This document shows, in pieces, positions 45,216 through 55,900 of a stretch of DNA of 64,000 bases. This DNA is from Pontibacter sp. HSC-36F09 (GTDB taxonomy: Bacteria; Bacteroidota; Bacteroidia; Cytophagales; Hymenobacteraceae), in contig NZ_JALKAA010000002.1 in NCBI RefSeq assembly GCF_024171605.1, positions 372,001 through 436,000 on the forward strand, in the 5' to 3' direction. The translations under genes and the position numbers were made by a program. The notes under the pieces were generated by a model that saw only the letters and a list, made by a program, of their open reading frames with translations, was not told where the DNA came from and ran no database searches. Each line of letters starts with the position of its first letter. Positions within the stretch are counted from its first letter, which is position 1.

Positions 45216-47471
45216 ATGAGCAAGTATACAATCAAGGTCTTGGGGCTGTTATGTGGACTAATACTGGGTAGCTGTTCGACGGTTCAGAAAGCTATTGTAG
45301 AGCCCGTAGACCATGTTAATCCCTATATGGGGAATATTAGTCACCTGCTGGTGCCGACGTACCCTACCATGCACCTGCCTAACGGCATGCTCCGGGTCTA
45401 CCCCGAGCGGGACGACTACACAGGCGTACGACTTAAAGGTCTTCCCGTTGCAGTCACCAGTCACAGGGGGAGCTCTGCTTTTAGTCTGAGCCCCTACCAG
45501 GGTCCTGCGTCTGGGCTACAGTCTGTTATCAGGTATAGCTACGATCGGGAAAAGATCACGCCCTATTCTTATTATGTCTACCTCGACGAGCAGGAGATGG
45601 ACGTACATTATGGACTTTCATCTCAGGCCGCCCTTTATGAAATCAACTTTGGAAGTCAGGAAGATACCTATCTGGTAGTCAGTTCCAGGCAAGGCCAATT
45701 GGATTGGGACGGAAAGGCCCTCTCGGGCTACCAGGAGCTGGCAAACAACACGCGCATCTACGTTTACATAGAACCCGAAACGCAACCTTCCGAAGTCTCT
45801 GTGTTGCAGGAAGGAAAGCTTACGGCCGGGGCTTCTGCAACTGGCCGGGAAGCCAGCCTTGTAATGGAATATCCTGCCGCACTCCAGTCGCTGAAGCTGC
45901 GCTATGGAATCTCCTTTATTGATGCCGTTCAGGCAAAACAAAATATGCTACGCGAGGTAGCTGGCAAGAGCATCGCTGAATTACAAACCCATGCGCGTAA
46001 ACAATGGAACGAAACGCTGGGCAAGATAAACATCGCCGGCGGCTCTCCAGATGAGCGTACTGTCTTCTATACCTCCCTGTACCGCACGTTCGAGCGGCCG
46101 GTGAATATTACAGAAGATGGCCGCTATTTCAGTGCGTTTGACGGAAAAGTGCACAAAGCCGATCGTAACTTCTATACCGACGACTGGATCTGGGATTCCT
46201 ACCGGGCGCACCATCCACTGAACGTATTGATTGATCCAGCCAAAGAAGAAGACATCCTGAATTCCTTTGTGCTGATGGCACAGCAAATGGACGAGTTCTG
46301 GCTGCCAACTTTCCCTGAGATCACAGGTGACAGCAGGCGGATGAACTCTAACCACGGCGTGCCCACCCTGCTGGATGCCTGGCGCAAAGGCCTTCGCAAT
46401 TTCGATTTGAAAGCTGGCTATGAGGCTGCCAAGAATGCCATCACAGAGAAAACATTAGCCCCCTGGTCAGCCGCCCCTGCAGGAGAGCTTGATCGTTTTT
46501 ACAAGGAGATAGGCTTTATCCCGGCGCTAAGACCAGGAGAAAAAGAGTACATCCCGGAGGTGAATTCGTTTGAGCGCCGTCAGGCCATTGCCGTAACGCT
46601 GGGAACCGCCTACGACCAATGGGCGCTGTCCGCGATTGCCGATGAACTCGGATATAATGATGATGCGAAATTCTTTCAGGAAAAATCTTACAATTATCGG
46701 CACCTGTTTAATCCGAAAACCGGGTTTTTCCATCCGAAAGATTCTTCCGGAAACTTTATTGAGCCATTCGACTACAAATTCTCCGGTGGTATGGGTGCCC
46801 GGGATTATTACGGGGAGAACAATGCCTGGACCTACCAGTGGGACGTGCAGCACAACGTGGCCGACCTGATTTCCCTGATGGGAGGACGTAAGGCCTTCCT
46901 GAAGAACCTGGACCAGCTGTTCGAGGAGCCACTTGGCAAGAGCAAGTTTGACTTCTATGCCCAATTACCCGACCAGACAGGCAACGTGGGGCAGTTCTCC
47001 ATGGCCAATGAGCCTTCCCTCCACATCCCATACCTGTACAACTATGCTGGCCAGCCCTGGAAAACCCAGAAAATGATCCGCTTTTTGGTAGATACCTGGT
47101 TCCGGAATGACTTGATGGGGGTTCCTGGTGATGAAGACGGAGGAGGTATGTCTGCCTTTGTTGTTTTCTCCCAGCTTGGGTTCTATCCAGTAACGCCCGG
47201 TATGCCGGTTTATAATATCGGCAGCCCGGTATTTGAGAAGGCCGTTCTGGATCTTGGAAACGGAAAGCAATTCACGATTATTGCCAAAAACTATGACCCA
47301 GCGCATAAGTACATCCAATGGGCACGTCTGAACGGGAAAGAGTGGAACAAGCCGTGGTTCTCTCACGAGGATATCATCCAAGGCGGTGAACTAGAATTGA
47401 CCATGGGCCTTAAGCCTAATAAAGACTGGGGAACTGCTGAAGAAGCGGCTCCGCCTTCCATGCAGAAATGA
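45216..47471 (+). CDS. GH92 alpha-mannosidase (lipoprotein), classical catalytic Glu
   Basis: About 751 aa, start ATG 45216; lipobox LGSC (Cys about residue 20). GH92 enzymes are Ca2+-dependent exo-alpha-mannosidases, usually acting on alpha-1,2 or 1,3 bonds. N-terminal beta-sandwich (about 30-270) and C-terminal (alpha/alpha)6 barrel (about 280-745). Key features: TDDWIWDSYRAHHPL, ANEPSLHIPYLYNYAG with E599 as expected catalytic acid, and GDEDGGGMSA with the base Asp. It is more distant from the other two GH92 enzymes than they are from each other. It overlaps the next gene by four bases (ATGA). Confidence 0.93.
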   Translation: MSKYTIKVLGLLCGLILGSCSTVQKAIVEPVDHVNPYMGNISHLLVPTYPTMHLPNGMLRVYPERDDYTGVRLKGLPVAVTSHRGSSAFSLSPYQGPASGLQSVIRYSYDREKITPYSYYVYLDEQEMDVHYGLSSQAALYEINFGSQEDTYLVVSSRQGQLDWDGKALSGYQELANNTRIYVYIEPETQPSEVSVLQEGKLTAGASATGREASLVMEYPAALQSLKLRYGISFIDAVQAKQNMLREVAGKSIAELQTHARKQWNETLGKINIAGGSPDERTVFYTSLYRTFERPVNITEDGRYFSAFDGKVHKADRNFYTDDWIWDSYRAHHPLNVLIDPAKEEDILNSFVLMAQQMDEFWLPTFPEITGDSRRMNSNHGVPTLLDAWRKGLRNFDLKAGYEAAKNAITEKTLAPWSAAPAGELDRFYKEIGFIPALRPGEKEYIPEVNSFERRQAIAVTLGTAYDQWALSAIADELGYNDDAKFFQEKSYNYRHLFNPKTGFFHPKDSSGNFIEPFDYKFSGGMGARDYYGENNAWTYQWDVQHNVADLISLMGGRKAFLKNLDQLFEEPLGKSKFDFYAQLPDQTGNVGQFSMANEPSLHIPYLYNYAGQPWKTQKMIRFLVDTWFRNDLMGVPGDEDGGGMSAFVVFSQLGFYPVTPGMPVYNIGSPVFEKAVLDLGNGKQFTIIAKNYDPAHKYIQWARLNGKEWNKPWFSHEDIIQGGELELTMGLKPNKDWGTAEEAAPPSMQK

Positions 47472-49744
47472 AGTATTGGGGTTTCCATATCACGTTAGCA
47501 GTTCTCCTGCTAGGTATGAGCTTTTCGGCCCATGCCCGGCAGGAGCAGGACCTGGTGCAGTATGTTAATACGCTTCAGGGGACTAATTCCTCTTTTGAGC
47601 TAACCTATGGCAATACCTATCCCACTACCGCTTTGCCTTTCGGCATGCATACCTGGACCCCACAGACTGGTAAAAATGGAAATGGCTGGAAATACCAGTA
47701 TGCAAAAGACTCGATCAGAGGCTTTCAGCAGGCACACCAATGCAGCTCCTGGAGCGGCGACTACGCTGTTTTTTCACTGATGCCGGTAGTAGGGCAACTG
47801 AAACTGCATGAAGACGAGCGCGCCACCCGATTCAGCCACACGAATGAAATAGGCAAACCTCACTACTACAAAGTTACCTTCGACAACCAGATCACCACCG
47901 AGATTTCCCCCACCGAAAGAGGCGCCCATCTGCGCTTCAGCTTTCCCGAAGGAGAGAGTTCATACCTGGTACTAGATGGCTATACCGGACTAAGTTCGGT
48001 TAAAATCGATCCAGAAAACAAGCGCATCACCGGCACAGTTTCCAATGGCCGTCTTGTTGGGAAGCTGATCAATTACTTTGTGGTTGAGTTTGACCAGCCT
48101 TTTAAAACTTATGGAACCTGGGAAAACCGCAAAGGCGGGCAATGGCCTGGAGCAAAATCTGCAGAAGGGAGGGGAGTTGGCGCTTACATCGAATTTGCAT
48201 CCGGGCAGCAGGTACAGGCCCGGACCGCCTCTTCTTATGTAAGTCTGCAGCAGGCAAAGCTTACCCTGGAGCAGGAGCTTGGTAAACTTGACAGCCTGGA
48301 AGACACTAGAGAGGAAGCCCGCCAGGTATGGAACCAGCAACTGGGGAAGATCGTGGTGGAAGGCGGTACAGAGGAGCAGTTGCGGACCTTTTACTCCACC
48401 TTGTTCCGGGCTAACCTGTTCTCACGCAAATTCTATGAAATAAACGCGGAAGGAGAGCCTTATTATTTCAGCCCATATGACCTCAAGCTTCACGCCGGAT
48501 ACCTCTTTACGGACACCGGATTCTGGGATACGTTCCGGGCTCAGTTTCCTCTCAATACGATTTTGCATCCCACCCAGCACGGGCGCTACGTGGCAGCCTT
48601 GCTGGATGTGCATGAGCAGAGCGGCTGGCTGCCGAGCTGGTCCTTCCCCCATGAAAACGGCGGTATGATCGGGAATCACGCTATTACTTTACTTGCCGAC
48701 GCCTGGGTAAAAGGTATACGCACCTTCGATCCGCAAAAAGCACTGGAGGCCTACCATCATACGGCTACCAACAAAGGTCCCTGGGGTCCTTCGAACGGAC
48801 GGGAGGGCTGGAAAGAATACTATACCTTAGGCTATGTGCCTTACCCAACCTATGAAGAAGGAACTGCCAAAACATTGGAGTACGCCTATGATGATTTTGC
48901 CGGTTACCAGCTTGCAAAAGTGACCGGGAACGACTTTTACAAAGGAATCTTTGAGCGGCAGATGTACAATTACCGGAATGTGTTCGATCCGGCTACTGGC
49001 TTTATGCGGGGGCGCCAGGCTGATGGCCAATGGAACCCGAATTTTGATGCTTTCGAATGGGGTGGCCCCTATACCGAGGCCAATGCCTGGCACTACCTCT
49101 GGTCGGTGTTCCACGATGTACAGGGACTGATCGACCTGCTCGGGGGTGAGAAGCAATTTGTGAGCAAGCTAGACTCGGTGTTCTCTTTACCCAGCACCGT
49201 GAACACGGGCTCTTACGGCTACATGATACACGAAATGACGGAGATGCAGCTAGCCAAAATGGGGCAATATGCGCACGGCAACCAACCCATCCAGCACATG
49301 ATCTACCTGTATAACTATGCCGGTCAGCCCTGGAAGGCCCAGCATTGGGCACGGGAAGTGATGGAGCGCCTGTACAATTCCACCGAGAATGGGTATCCCG
49401 GAGACGAAGACCAGGGCCAGACCTCTTCCTGGTATGTGCTGAGTGCCTTAGGCTTTTACAGTGTGACGCCGGGTACGGACGAGTATGTACTGGGAAGCCC
49501 GGTTTTCAGAAAAGCGACCATCAACCTAGAAAACGGGAAACAATTTGTCATCGAGGCGGAAGGCAACAGCAAGGAGAACGTGTACATCCGGTCGGCCAGG
49601 TTAAACGGGAAAGCTTATTCCAAGAATTTTATCCGGCATCAGGATATCATGAACGGAGGGCGGCTTCAGTTTAAAATGGGCAGTAAGCCTAATAAGTCAA
49701 GAGGAACAAAAGAAAGCGATAAGCCATACTCTGTCTCCCGCTGA
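47468..49744 (+). CDS. GH92 mannosidase with Gln at the catalytic-acid position
   Basis: 758 aa, Sec signal peptide (LLLGMSFSAHA, about 1-23), no lipobox. Layout as in GH92: sandwich then (alpha/alpha)6 barrel, with DTGFWDTFRAQFPL and PGDEDQGQTSSW. At the position of the usual acid Glu it has Q606 in GNQPIQHMIYLYNYAG. In a characterised GH92 that removes mannose from mannose-1-phospho-6-mannose, the same Glu-to-Gln change fits the good phosphate leaving group. I therefore infer a phosphodiester specificity here. Coupled to GH92-1 by ATGA overlap. Confidence 0.93.
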   Translation: MKYWGFHITLAVLLLGMSFSAHARQEQDLVQYVNTLQGTNSSFELTYGNTYPTTALPFGMHTWTPQTGKNGNGWKYQYAKDSIRGFQQAHQCSSWSGDYAVFSLMPVVGQLKLHEDERATRFSHTNEIGKPHYYKVTFDNQITTEISPTERGAHLRFSFPEGESSYLVLDGYTGLSSVKIDPENKRITGTVSNGRLVGKLINYFVVEFDQPFKTYGTWENRKGGQWPGAKSAEGRGVGAYIEFASGQQVQARTASSYVSLQQAKLTLEQELGKLDSLEDTREEARQVWNQQLGKIVVEGGTEEQLRTFYSTLFRANLFSRKFYEINAEGEPYYFSPYDLKLHAGYLFTDTGFWDTFRAQFPLNTILHPTQHGRYVAALLDVHEQSGWLPSWSFPHENGGMIGNHAITLLADAWVKGIRTFDPQKALEAYHHTATNKGPWGPSNGREGWKEYYTLGYVPYPTYEEGTAKTLEYAYDDFAGYQLAKVTGNDFYKGIFERQMYNYRNVFDPATGFMRGRQADGQWNPNFDAFEWGGPYTEANAWHYLWSVFHDVQGLIDLLGGEKQFVSKLDSVFSLPSTVNTGSYGYMIHEMTEMQLAKMGQYAHGNQPIQHMIYLYNYAGQPWKAQHWAREVMERLYNSTENGYPGDEDQGQTSSWYVLSALGFYSVTPGTDEYVLGSPVFRKATINLENGKQFVIEAEGNSKENVYIRSARLNGKAYSKNFIRHQDIMNGGRLQFKMGSKPNKSRGTKESDKPYSVSR

Positions 49745-49845
49745 ACTTACTCCCGGGGAAATTTAAGTCTCTGAAGATGATCAGGAATAGAGGTATGGGG
49801 AGAGCAGCCGTCATACTGGTAGTAGAAAGTGAAATAAGGTAACAT

Positions 49846-51282
49846 ATGAAAAGAAGAAATTTTATACAGAATGTAGCGCTTGCCGGGGGATTCGTTATGC
49901 TGGACCCATTGTCCGCGGTAGGAGCGCCATCACTTACCGATACATTGTTCAAGCGTTTTCCGGAGGTGAGGACCCCAGAGGCGAAACGTAATTTCAGCAG
50001 CAAGGTGATTGAGAAAGCTATCAAGGAATTCGGCAAAAAGGTGAAGGATGAAGAGCTCGCCTGGTTGTTCAACAACTGCTTCCCTAACACACTGGATACC
50101 ACCGTTACCTATTCCGAAAAGAACGGCCGTCCGGACACCTACGTGATCACCGGCGACATCGACGCGATGTGGTTGCGCGACAGTTCGGCACAGGTATGGC
50201 CATATCTGCCATTCACTGAAAAAGACAAGAACCTCAAGAAACTGATCGCGGGCGTCATTAACCGACAGACCAGCTATATTTTGAAGGATCCCTATGCGAA
50301 CGCCTTCTACAACGACCCGACCCAGACAGGCCACTGGGTAAAAGACATTACCGACATGCAACCGGGCGTGCACGAACGCAAGTGGGAGATCGATTCCCTG
50401 TGTTACCCGATCCGTTTGGGCTACGGCTACTGGAAGACCACCGGCGATACATCACCCTTCAACGCAGACTGGCAAAATGCCATCAAGCTGATCCTGAAAA
50501 CTTTTAAGAACCAGCAGTTGAAAGACGGGAAAGGCGACTATACTTTCCAGCGGGAAACGGCTGCAGGTACCGATACCAGAGCGTTGCAAGGCTATGGCTA
50601 TCCTGTAAAACCAGTGGGATTGATCGCTTCGGCTTTCCGGCCGAGCGACGATGCGACTGTGTTTTCTTTCCTGGTACCTTCCAACTTTTTTGCTGTAGTT
50701 AGTTTGCAGCAGGCGGCCGAGATGATGACGGAGCTTGCCAAAGACAAAGCAACAGCCAACGAGTTGAAACAGCTTAGCGAAGAAGTAAAGGCAGCCCTAC
50801 AGAAGCATGCGGTGGTAAACCACCCCAACCACGGGAAAATTTACGCCTTTGAAGTGGACGGCTATGGAAACCATTTGATGATGGATGACGCCAACGTTCC
50901 GAGCTTGTTGTCGCTACCATACCTGGGCGCTGTTGAGGCAGATGATCAAATTTACAAAAACACCCGTAGCTTTGTCCTCTCGCTGGACAATCCTTTCTTC
51001 TTTAAGGGAACAGCCGCGGAAGGTATAGGCGGGCCTCATATTGCGGTGGATACGATCTGGCACATGTCCATCATCATACAGGCGTTGACCAGTAAAGATG
51101 AAAAGGAAATCAAGAAGTGTATCGGGATGCTGAAGTCGACACACGCTGATACCGGATTTATGCATGAGGCATTCCATAAAGATAATCCGTTTGAGTTTAC
51201 CCGAAAGTGGTTCGCCTGGGCGAACACCTTGTTCGGGGAGTTGCTATGGAAGACGTATCAGGAAAAACCGCATTTGCTATAG
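49846..51282 (+). CDS. GH125 exo-alpha-1,6-mannosidase
   Basis: 478 aa. GH125 enzymes take single mannoses from alpha-1,6 backbones, such as yeast mannan after debranching. The (alpha/alpha)6 barrel has YVITGDIDAMWLRDSSAQVWPY, QPGVHERKWEIDSLCYPIRLGYGYW, GGPHIAVDTIWHMS and DTGFMHEAFHKDNP. The N-terminus MKRRNFIQNVALAGGF carries a twin-arginine motif (RRNFIQ) followed by a hydrophobic segment, so it may be exported folded through Tat. It fits the job of trimming the backbone after the GH92 enzymes remove side chains. Confidence 0.93.
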   Translation: MKRRNFIQNVALAGGFVMLDPLSAVGAPSLTDTLFKRFPEVRTPEAKRNFSSKVIEKAIKEFGKKVKDEELAWLFNNCFPNTLDTTVTYSEKNGRPDTYVITGDIDAMWLRDSSAQVWPYLPFTEKDKNLKKLIAGVINRQTSYILKDPYANAFYNDPTQTGHWVKDITDMQPGVHERKWEIDSLCYPIRLGYGYWKTTGDTSPFNADWQNAIKLILKTFKNQQLKDGKGDYTFQRETAAGTDTRALQGYGYPVKPVGLIASAFRPSDDATVFSFLVPSNFFAVVSLQQAAEMMTELAKDKATANELKQLSEEVKAALQKHAVVNHPNHGKIYAFEVDGYGNHLMMDDANVPSLLSLPYLGAVEADDQIYKNTRSFVLSLDNPFFFKGTAAEGIGGPHIAVDTIWHMSIIIQALTSKDEKEIKKCIGMLKSTHADTGFMHEAFHKDNPFEFTRKWFAWANTLFGELLWKTYQEKPHLL

Positions 51283-51334
51283 GGGAGTGGCTGTGGCCGA
51301 GCTAAATTAACTACAGCTAAATCAGATTTGATGA

Positions 51335-52279
51335 ATGACAAAGGATAGAAAGATTGCCCTGGGAGTTGACATCGGAGGGAGTCATATTACGGCAGCGGCA
51401 GTGTGTTTGGACCAGTTCGAGATCATTCCCGGGACCAGTATTAACAGAAAGATAGACAATAAAGCTTCAAAGGAAGCTGTTTTAGAAGCCTGGGCCGGTA
51501 CGATCCGGGAGGTGCTGGAGACCCAAATCCCGACATTGGGACAAGGAAGTATCGGGATAACAGGTATAGGTATAGCGATGCCTGGCCCGTTCGATTATCC
51601 CAATGGGATCGCGATGTTTGAGGGAAACAACAAGTATGAATGCCTTTACAAGGTGGATGTCCGCAAACCGTTGAGTGAGCTGGTAAACATTCCGGTAGAG
51701 AAAATCCATTACTTCAACGACGCCTCTTCCTTTGTGGTGGGCGCAGCCTTACAAACGCAGGTGCTTCATAAGAGAACCGTGGGGCTCACCCTAGGCACCG
51801 GTTTCGGGGCAGCATTCCTGGTCAACTCCCTGCCTGCGATAGAGGGGGAGCAGATTCCGGAGAATGGGTGCCTGTGGGATAAGGGCTTTAAGGCTGGTAT
51901 CGCCGACGATTATTTCTCTACCCGCTGGTTTGTGGGGAAGCATGAGGCAGCTACGGGGGAAACCTGTAGCGGCGTGCGGGAAATGGTTGCATCAGGCCAT
52001 ACGTCGACCCAACTGGTTTTTGAGGAATTTGTTGAAAACCTGACAGTGTTCCTGAGGCCGTATCTGGAGAAATTTGAAGCAGAAGCGCTCTTAATTGGAG
52101 GCAATATCTCCAGATCGCACCACCTTTTCGTTGAGGCCCTGAGAGCATCTCTTGGTATACCTAGTGGACTTCAAATTGAGATTGTGGAGGATACGGAGAA
52201 CTGTAATATGCTGGGAGCATCGCATTTGATGCAACTGGACTACTGGCAGCAACAGTCTGCGTTGAAGGCATTCTTCTAA
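51335..52279 (+). CDS. ROK-family sugar kinase
   Basis: 314 aa. N-terminal phosphate loop GVDIGGSHITAAAV, FEGNNKYECLYKVDVRKPL, catalytic Asp in YFNDASSFVVGAAL, and TLGTGFGAAFL. By position it would phosphorylate released mannose. It lacks the ROK zinc motif (no C-G-x-x-G-C-x-E), which most bacterial fructo/mannokinases and glucokinases have, so it belongs to a zinc-free ROK branch; its substrate is an inference. Cytoplasmic, 52 bp after GH125 and followed by a hairpin. Confidence 0.85.
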   Translation: MTKDRKIALGVDIGGSHITAAAVCLDQFEIIPGTSINRKIDNKASKEAVLEAWAGTIREVLETQIPTLGQGSIGITGIGIAMPGPFDYPNGIAMFEGNNKYECLYKVDVRKPLSELVNIPVEKIHYFNDASSFVVGAALQTQVLHKRTVGLTLGTGFGAAFLVNSLPAIEGEQIPENGCLWDKGFKAGIADDYFSTRWFVGKHEAATGETCSGVREMVASGHTSTQLVFEEFVENLTVFLRPYLEKFEAEALLIGGNISRSHHLFVEALRASLGIPSGLQIEIVEDTENCNMLGASHLMQLDYWQQQSALKAFF

Positions 52280-52338
52280 GGCTATATTCTCTTTATTAGT
52301 GTATCTGGTCTGTCGAAATACAGACTATTAAGGTATAA

Positions 52339-52390
52339 GGACCTGGTTGGTTTTTCTTCAAAAGGAAAGCCAGGCAGGTCCTCTTACTTT
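52339..52390 (+). terminator. hairpin after the ROK kinase gene, possible terminator
   Basis: GGACCTGGTTGG pairs with CCAGGCAGGTCC (one mismatch); a 19-base loop and only a loose T tract follow, so it is a weak terminator. Confidence 0.5.
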
Positions 52391-52800
52391 ATATAGATGG
52401 TACCCTTTCTGGTTGAGTTCATACCTTATGCTTCAGCCTATACCTATCTCTTAAGTCTTTCTATAGACAAGACGATAATACTTCTTTCAACCACCAAACC
52501 CTGCGTGAGTGAGTACTCTCTATGATGTTACTGTGTTGATTTACAGTATTTTGAGCGTGGCGTTACAACGCAAGGTTATGATTTTCCTCTTGTTACTTCT
52601 TCCACCAGGTTATTGTAGCCTCCATAGAGGGTGAATAGGGGAGATGTATACCTTAGCTTCCTGGTTGTTTTCCTATATTATTTTGCAAAAGTCAGGTATA
52701 GTGTTAACCCCATGTTAAGCCTGGATGATGGCCAGATTAATAAATAGGGCGTTTTCGGAGAACAAGACAAATTATTATTAGGGTTTTTCTATTAATGCTG
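52391..52800. other. non-coding stretch before susC
   Basis: About 410 bp without a gene. It holds three copies of AGGTATA/TATACCT (about 52438, 52655 and 52693) and a small GCGTT-AC-AACGC palindrome near 52563. No terminator, RNA or open frame convinces me. The susC promoter begins at its right end. Confidence 0.6.
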
Positions 52801-52832
52801 TTGTATTTTACTAAAACGTTTTAGTATATTTG
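52801..52832 (+). promoter_or_regulatory. susC promoter with a LacI operator between its boxes
   Basis: TTG at 52801, TATATTTG at 52825-52832 (TAnnTTTG), spacer 21 bp. The perfect 18-bp palindrome TACTAAAACGTTTTAGTA fills 52809-52826 between the boxes and overlaps the -7 element, so bound LacI would exclude polymerase. Predicted start near 52839 gives a leader of about 78 nt. Confidence 0.8.
52809..52826 (+). promoter_or_regulatory. LacI-type operator, perfect palindrome
   Basis: TACTAAAACGTTTTAGTA is its own reverse complement over 18 bp with the central AACGTT-like core typical of LacI operators. Confidence 0.8.
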
Positions 52833-52916
52833 ATATCATTGTGGAGCGACGCTTTTCAGCCGATCAGGTTGACGCGAAACCATAAGAAGTTCAAAGTTCA
52901 ACTAACATCAAAAGTT

Positions 52917-55900
52917 ATGACAAATAGATACTCTAACAGGTATTTGCGTAAGGGATGGGGGCTGGTGTCTTTCGCTGCTCTCCTGTCGTACTTTCCTTCT
53001 CAGGCAGGTGCCTCGCTTTACAATGTGCCCGAAAACGACATGGCGCTTGCGTTCATGCAGGATCAGGCCACAATAAAGGGCAAGGTGGTAGACGATCAGG
53101 GGATGCCCTTGCCGGGTGCCAGCATCGTGGAGAAGGGGACAACCAACGGCGTGACTTCCGATGCTGACGGTAACTTCACCATAAAAGCCGGATTGAATAC
53201 TGTACTTGTCGTTTCATACCTGGGCTATAAATCTCAGGAGGTGGAAGTTGCCGGCCAGACTAATCTGACTATCGGGCTGGAAATGGATGCAACAGGCCTC
53301 GGAGAGGTGGTTGTGGTTGGCTACGGTACCCAGAAGAAAGAAAACCTAACTTCTGCCATTTCTACTATCAGAGCCAAAGACATTGTTACTACGACCAGTT
53401 CCAGCCTGGCACAAAGCCTTCAGGGTAAAGTTCCGGGTCTGCAGATTCGTCAGCAGGACGGAGAGCCGGGTAGCTTTTCATCCTCCATCAATATTCGTGG
53501 GTTCGGAGAACCTCTTTATGTAATCGACGGGATCGTGCGGGATGGAGGAGTAGAGTTTCAGCAGCTTAACCCCAACGACATTGAGAGTATTACCATACTG
53601 AAGGATGCTTCTGCCGCCATCTACGGCTTGAATGCTGCCAACGGAGTAATCCTGGTAACCACCAAGAAGGGTAAATTAGGGAAGCCATCCTTTAATTATA
53701 CCGGTACAGTAGGCTTCCAGAGGCCGACTGATGTGCCGGTGATGTCGGATGCAGCGCAGTATCTTGAAATGTACAACGATGCTGTTTTCTATCGCGACAA
53801 GAACCACTACATATCAGCCGATGAACTGCAACGCTGGCGCGAGGGAGGTGCCGGTTATACGAGTACGAACTGGTTCGACGAGACCTTTAAGGACTATGCT
53901 ACCCAGCACCAGCACAATTTCTCCGTGCGTGGAGGTACAGAAAAGGCTGACTACTTTGTGAGCCTTGGCACCTACTCTGAGGGTGGTTTATTTAAAAGCA
54001 ACGACATCAATTACAACCGGTATAACTTCCGCTCCAACCTCGGCCTGCAGCTAACCAACAACCTGAGAGCGGAAGTAATGCTCTCCGGCAGGTATAGCGA
54101 AAGGGAGTACCCGGGAGGTGACGGATTCATGTGGATCTACAAAGGGACCATCATCAGTCACCCGCACGAACGTCCTTTCATCAACGATAACCCTGACTAC
54201 CCTGCCAATATCCACAACCAGCAGAATCCGGTGTTGATGGCCCAGAACCGATACGCAGGATACACCACCAATGAGAACAAGGACTTCACCTCCTCTGCCT
54301 CCCTGGCCTGGAGTGTTCCTTTCCTGGAAGGGTTAGAAGCCAGAGCTACCGCTTCCTATGACAGCCGGAACATGTTCAACAAAAACGTATGGAAAAACTA
54401 TACGGTCTACTCACCGGATCTAACGCCGCAGGTGATCAATCCGCCACGGATTGCAAACGCCATCGACGATGCCAACCGCCTGGTGTTCCAGGGCCAGTTA
54501 GCGTACGAGAACACCTTCTTCGATCGGCACAACGTCAGTGCAACGGCAGTTTTCGAACAGAAATATTACGAGAAGAAATACTCATACCTGAAACGGGAGT
54601 ACGACTTCTTTACCACGGATGTGGTGGACTTCGCGGGTGGGCTTCAGACGAACGCGGGCAGTGAAGTAGAGGAAGCCACCATGTCCTACATCGGTCGCGT
54701 GAACTACGACTTCTCAGCAAAGTACCTGGCAAGCTTCGCCTTCCGCTACGACGGATCCTACCGCTATGCGCCAGGCAACCGCTGGGCGTTTTTCCCAACT
54801 GTTTCCGCAGGTTGGAGAATTTCGGAGGAAAATTTTATCAAAGACAACTTACGCTTTATCAACGATCTGAAGATCAGGGCCTCTTATGGTCAGATTGGCG
54901 AGAACGTTGGGGCTCCCTTTCAGCACGTGCTAGGGTTTAGCCCATCGCCCAACCAGGGCGCAGAATTCACCAACGGTATTGTGACGGGTGGCATGGTGGC
55001 CCCGGGCGTGATCAACCCGAACTTCACCTGGGTGGAGTCGACCATCGCTGACATAGGTATAGAAGGCAGCTTCTTTGACAACAAATTGAGCTTTGAGGCA
55101 GACTACTACGAAAGGGAGAAAACAGGAAAGCTGAAGACCCGTGAGGGAGGCTTACCAAACACCTTTGGAGGGGAGATGCCGATAGAGAACCTGGAAAGTG
55201 AGGTAACGAGAGGCTTTGACTTCATTGTTTCGCACCAGCACAACATCAACGAATTCAGCTACGGGGTAAGTGTCAACATGAACCTGGCCCGTACGATGCA
55301 CAAGGTGGTAGACAAGCCAGATCCGACCAGTAGCATGGACCGTTGGAGGCACGGTTTCCCGAACAGATGGAACGATATCCAATGGGGTTATGACCGCACG
55401 GGTCAATTCCAGAACCAGGAGGACATCAACAACGGCCCGATTCACGGTGGCAACCAGGGGAACTCACAGATTCTACCGGGAGACTACATCTACGATGACG
55501 TGAACGGAGATGGAATCATCGATGGCAAGGACATGATGCCGATCTTCAGAAACGGTACTCCGAAGCTGTTCTACGGACTCACGCTTACTGCGGGCTACAA
55601 GAACTTCGACATGACTGCCGTTTTCCAGGGCGCATCCTTGTACACCATCCGATTTAATGAGGTATACAGCCAGATGTTCTTCAATGGCGGTAACATCCCC
55701 GCTTACTTCTACGACAGATGGCACCTGGCAAATCCTTACGATCCGAACTCAGAGTGGGTACCGGGAAGATGGCCTGCCAACCGTTTTGCAGAGTATATGC
55801 AGTCTTCCTACAGAGAGAGTGATGCCTGGAGGATGAATGCCAGCTACCTGCGCATGAAGAGCATTGAGATTGGGTATACCATCCCGTCGCAAATCACTGG

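Noticed and set aside
52561..52576. GCGTT-AC-AACGC palindrome as a third LacI site
   Set aside because: It shares no core with the two CTAAAACG sites and its arms are only five bases.
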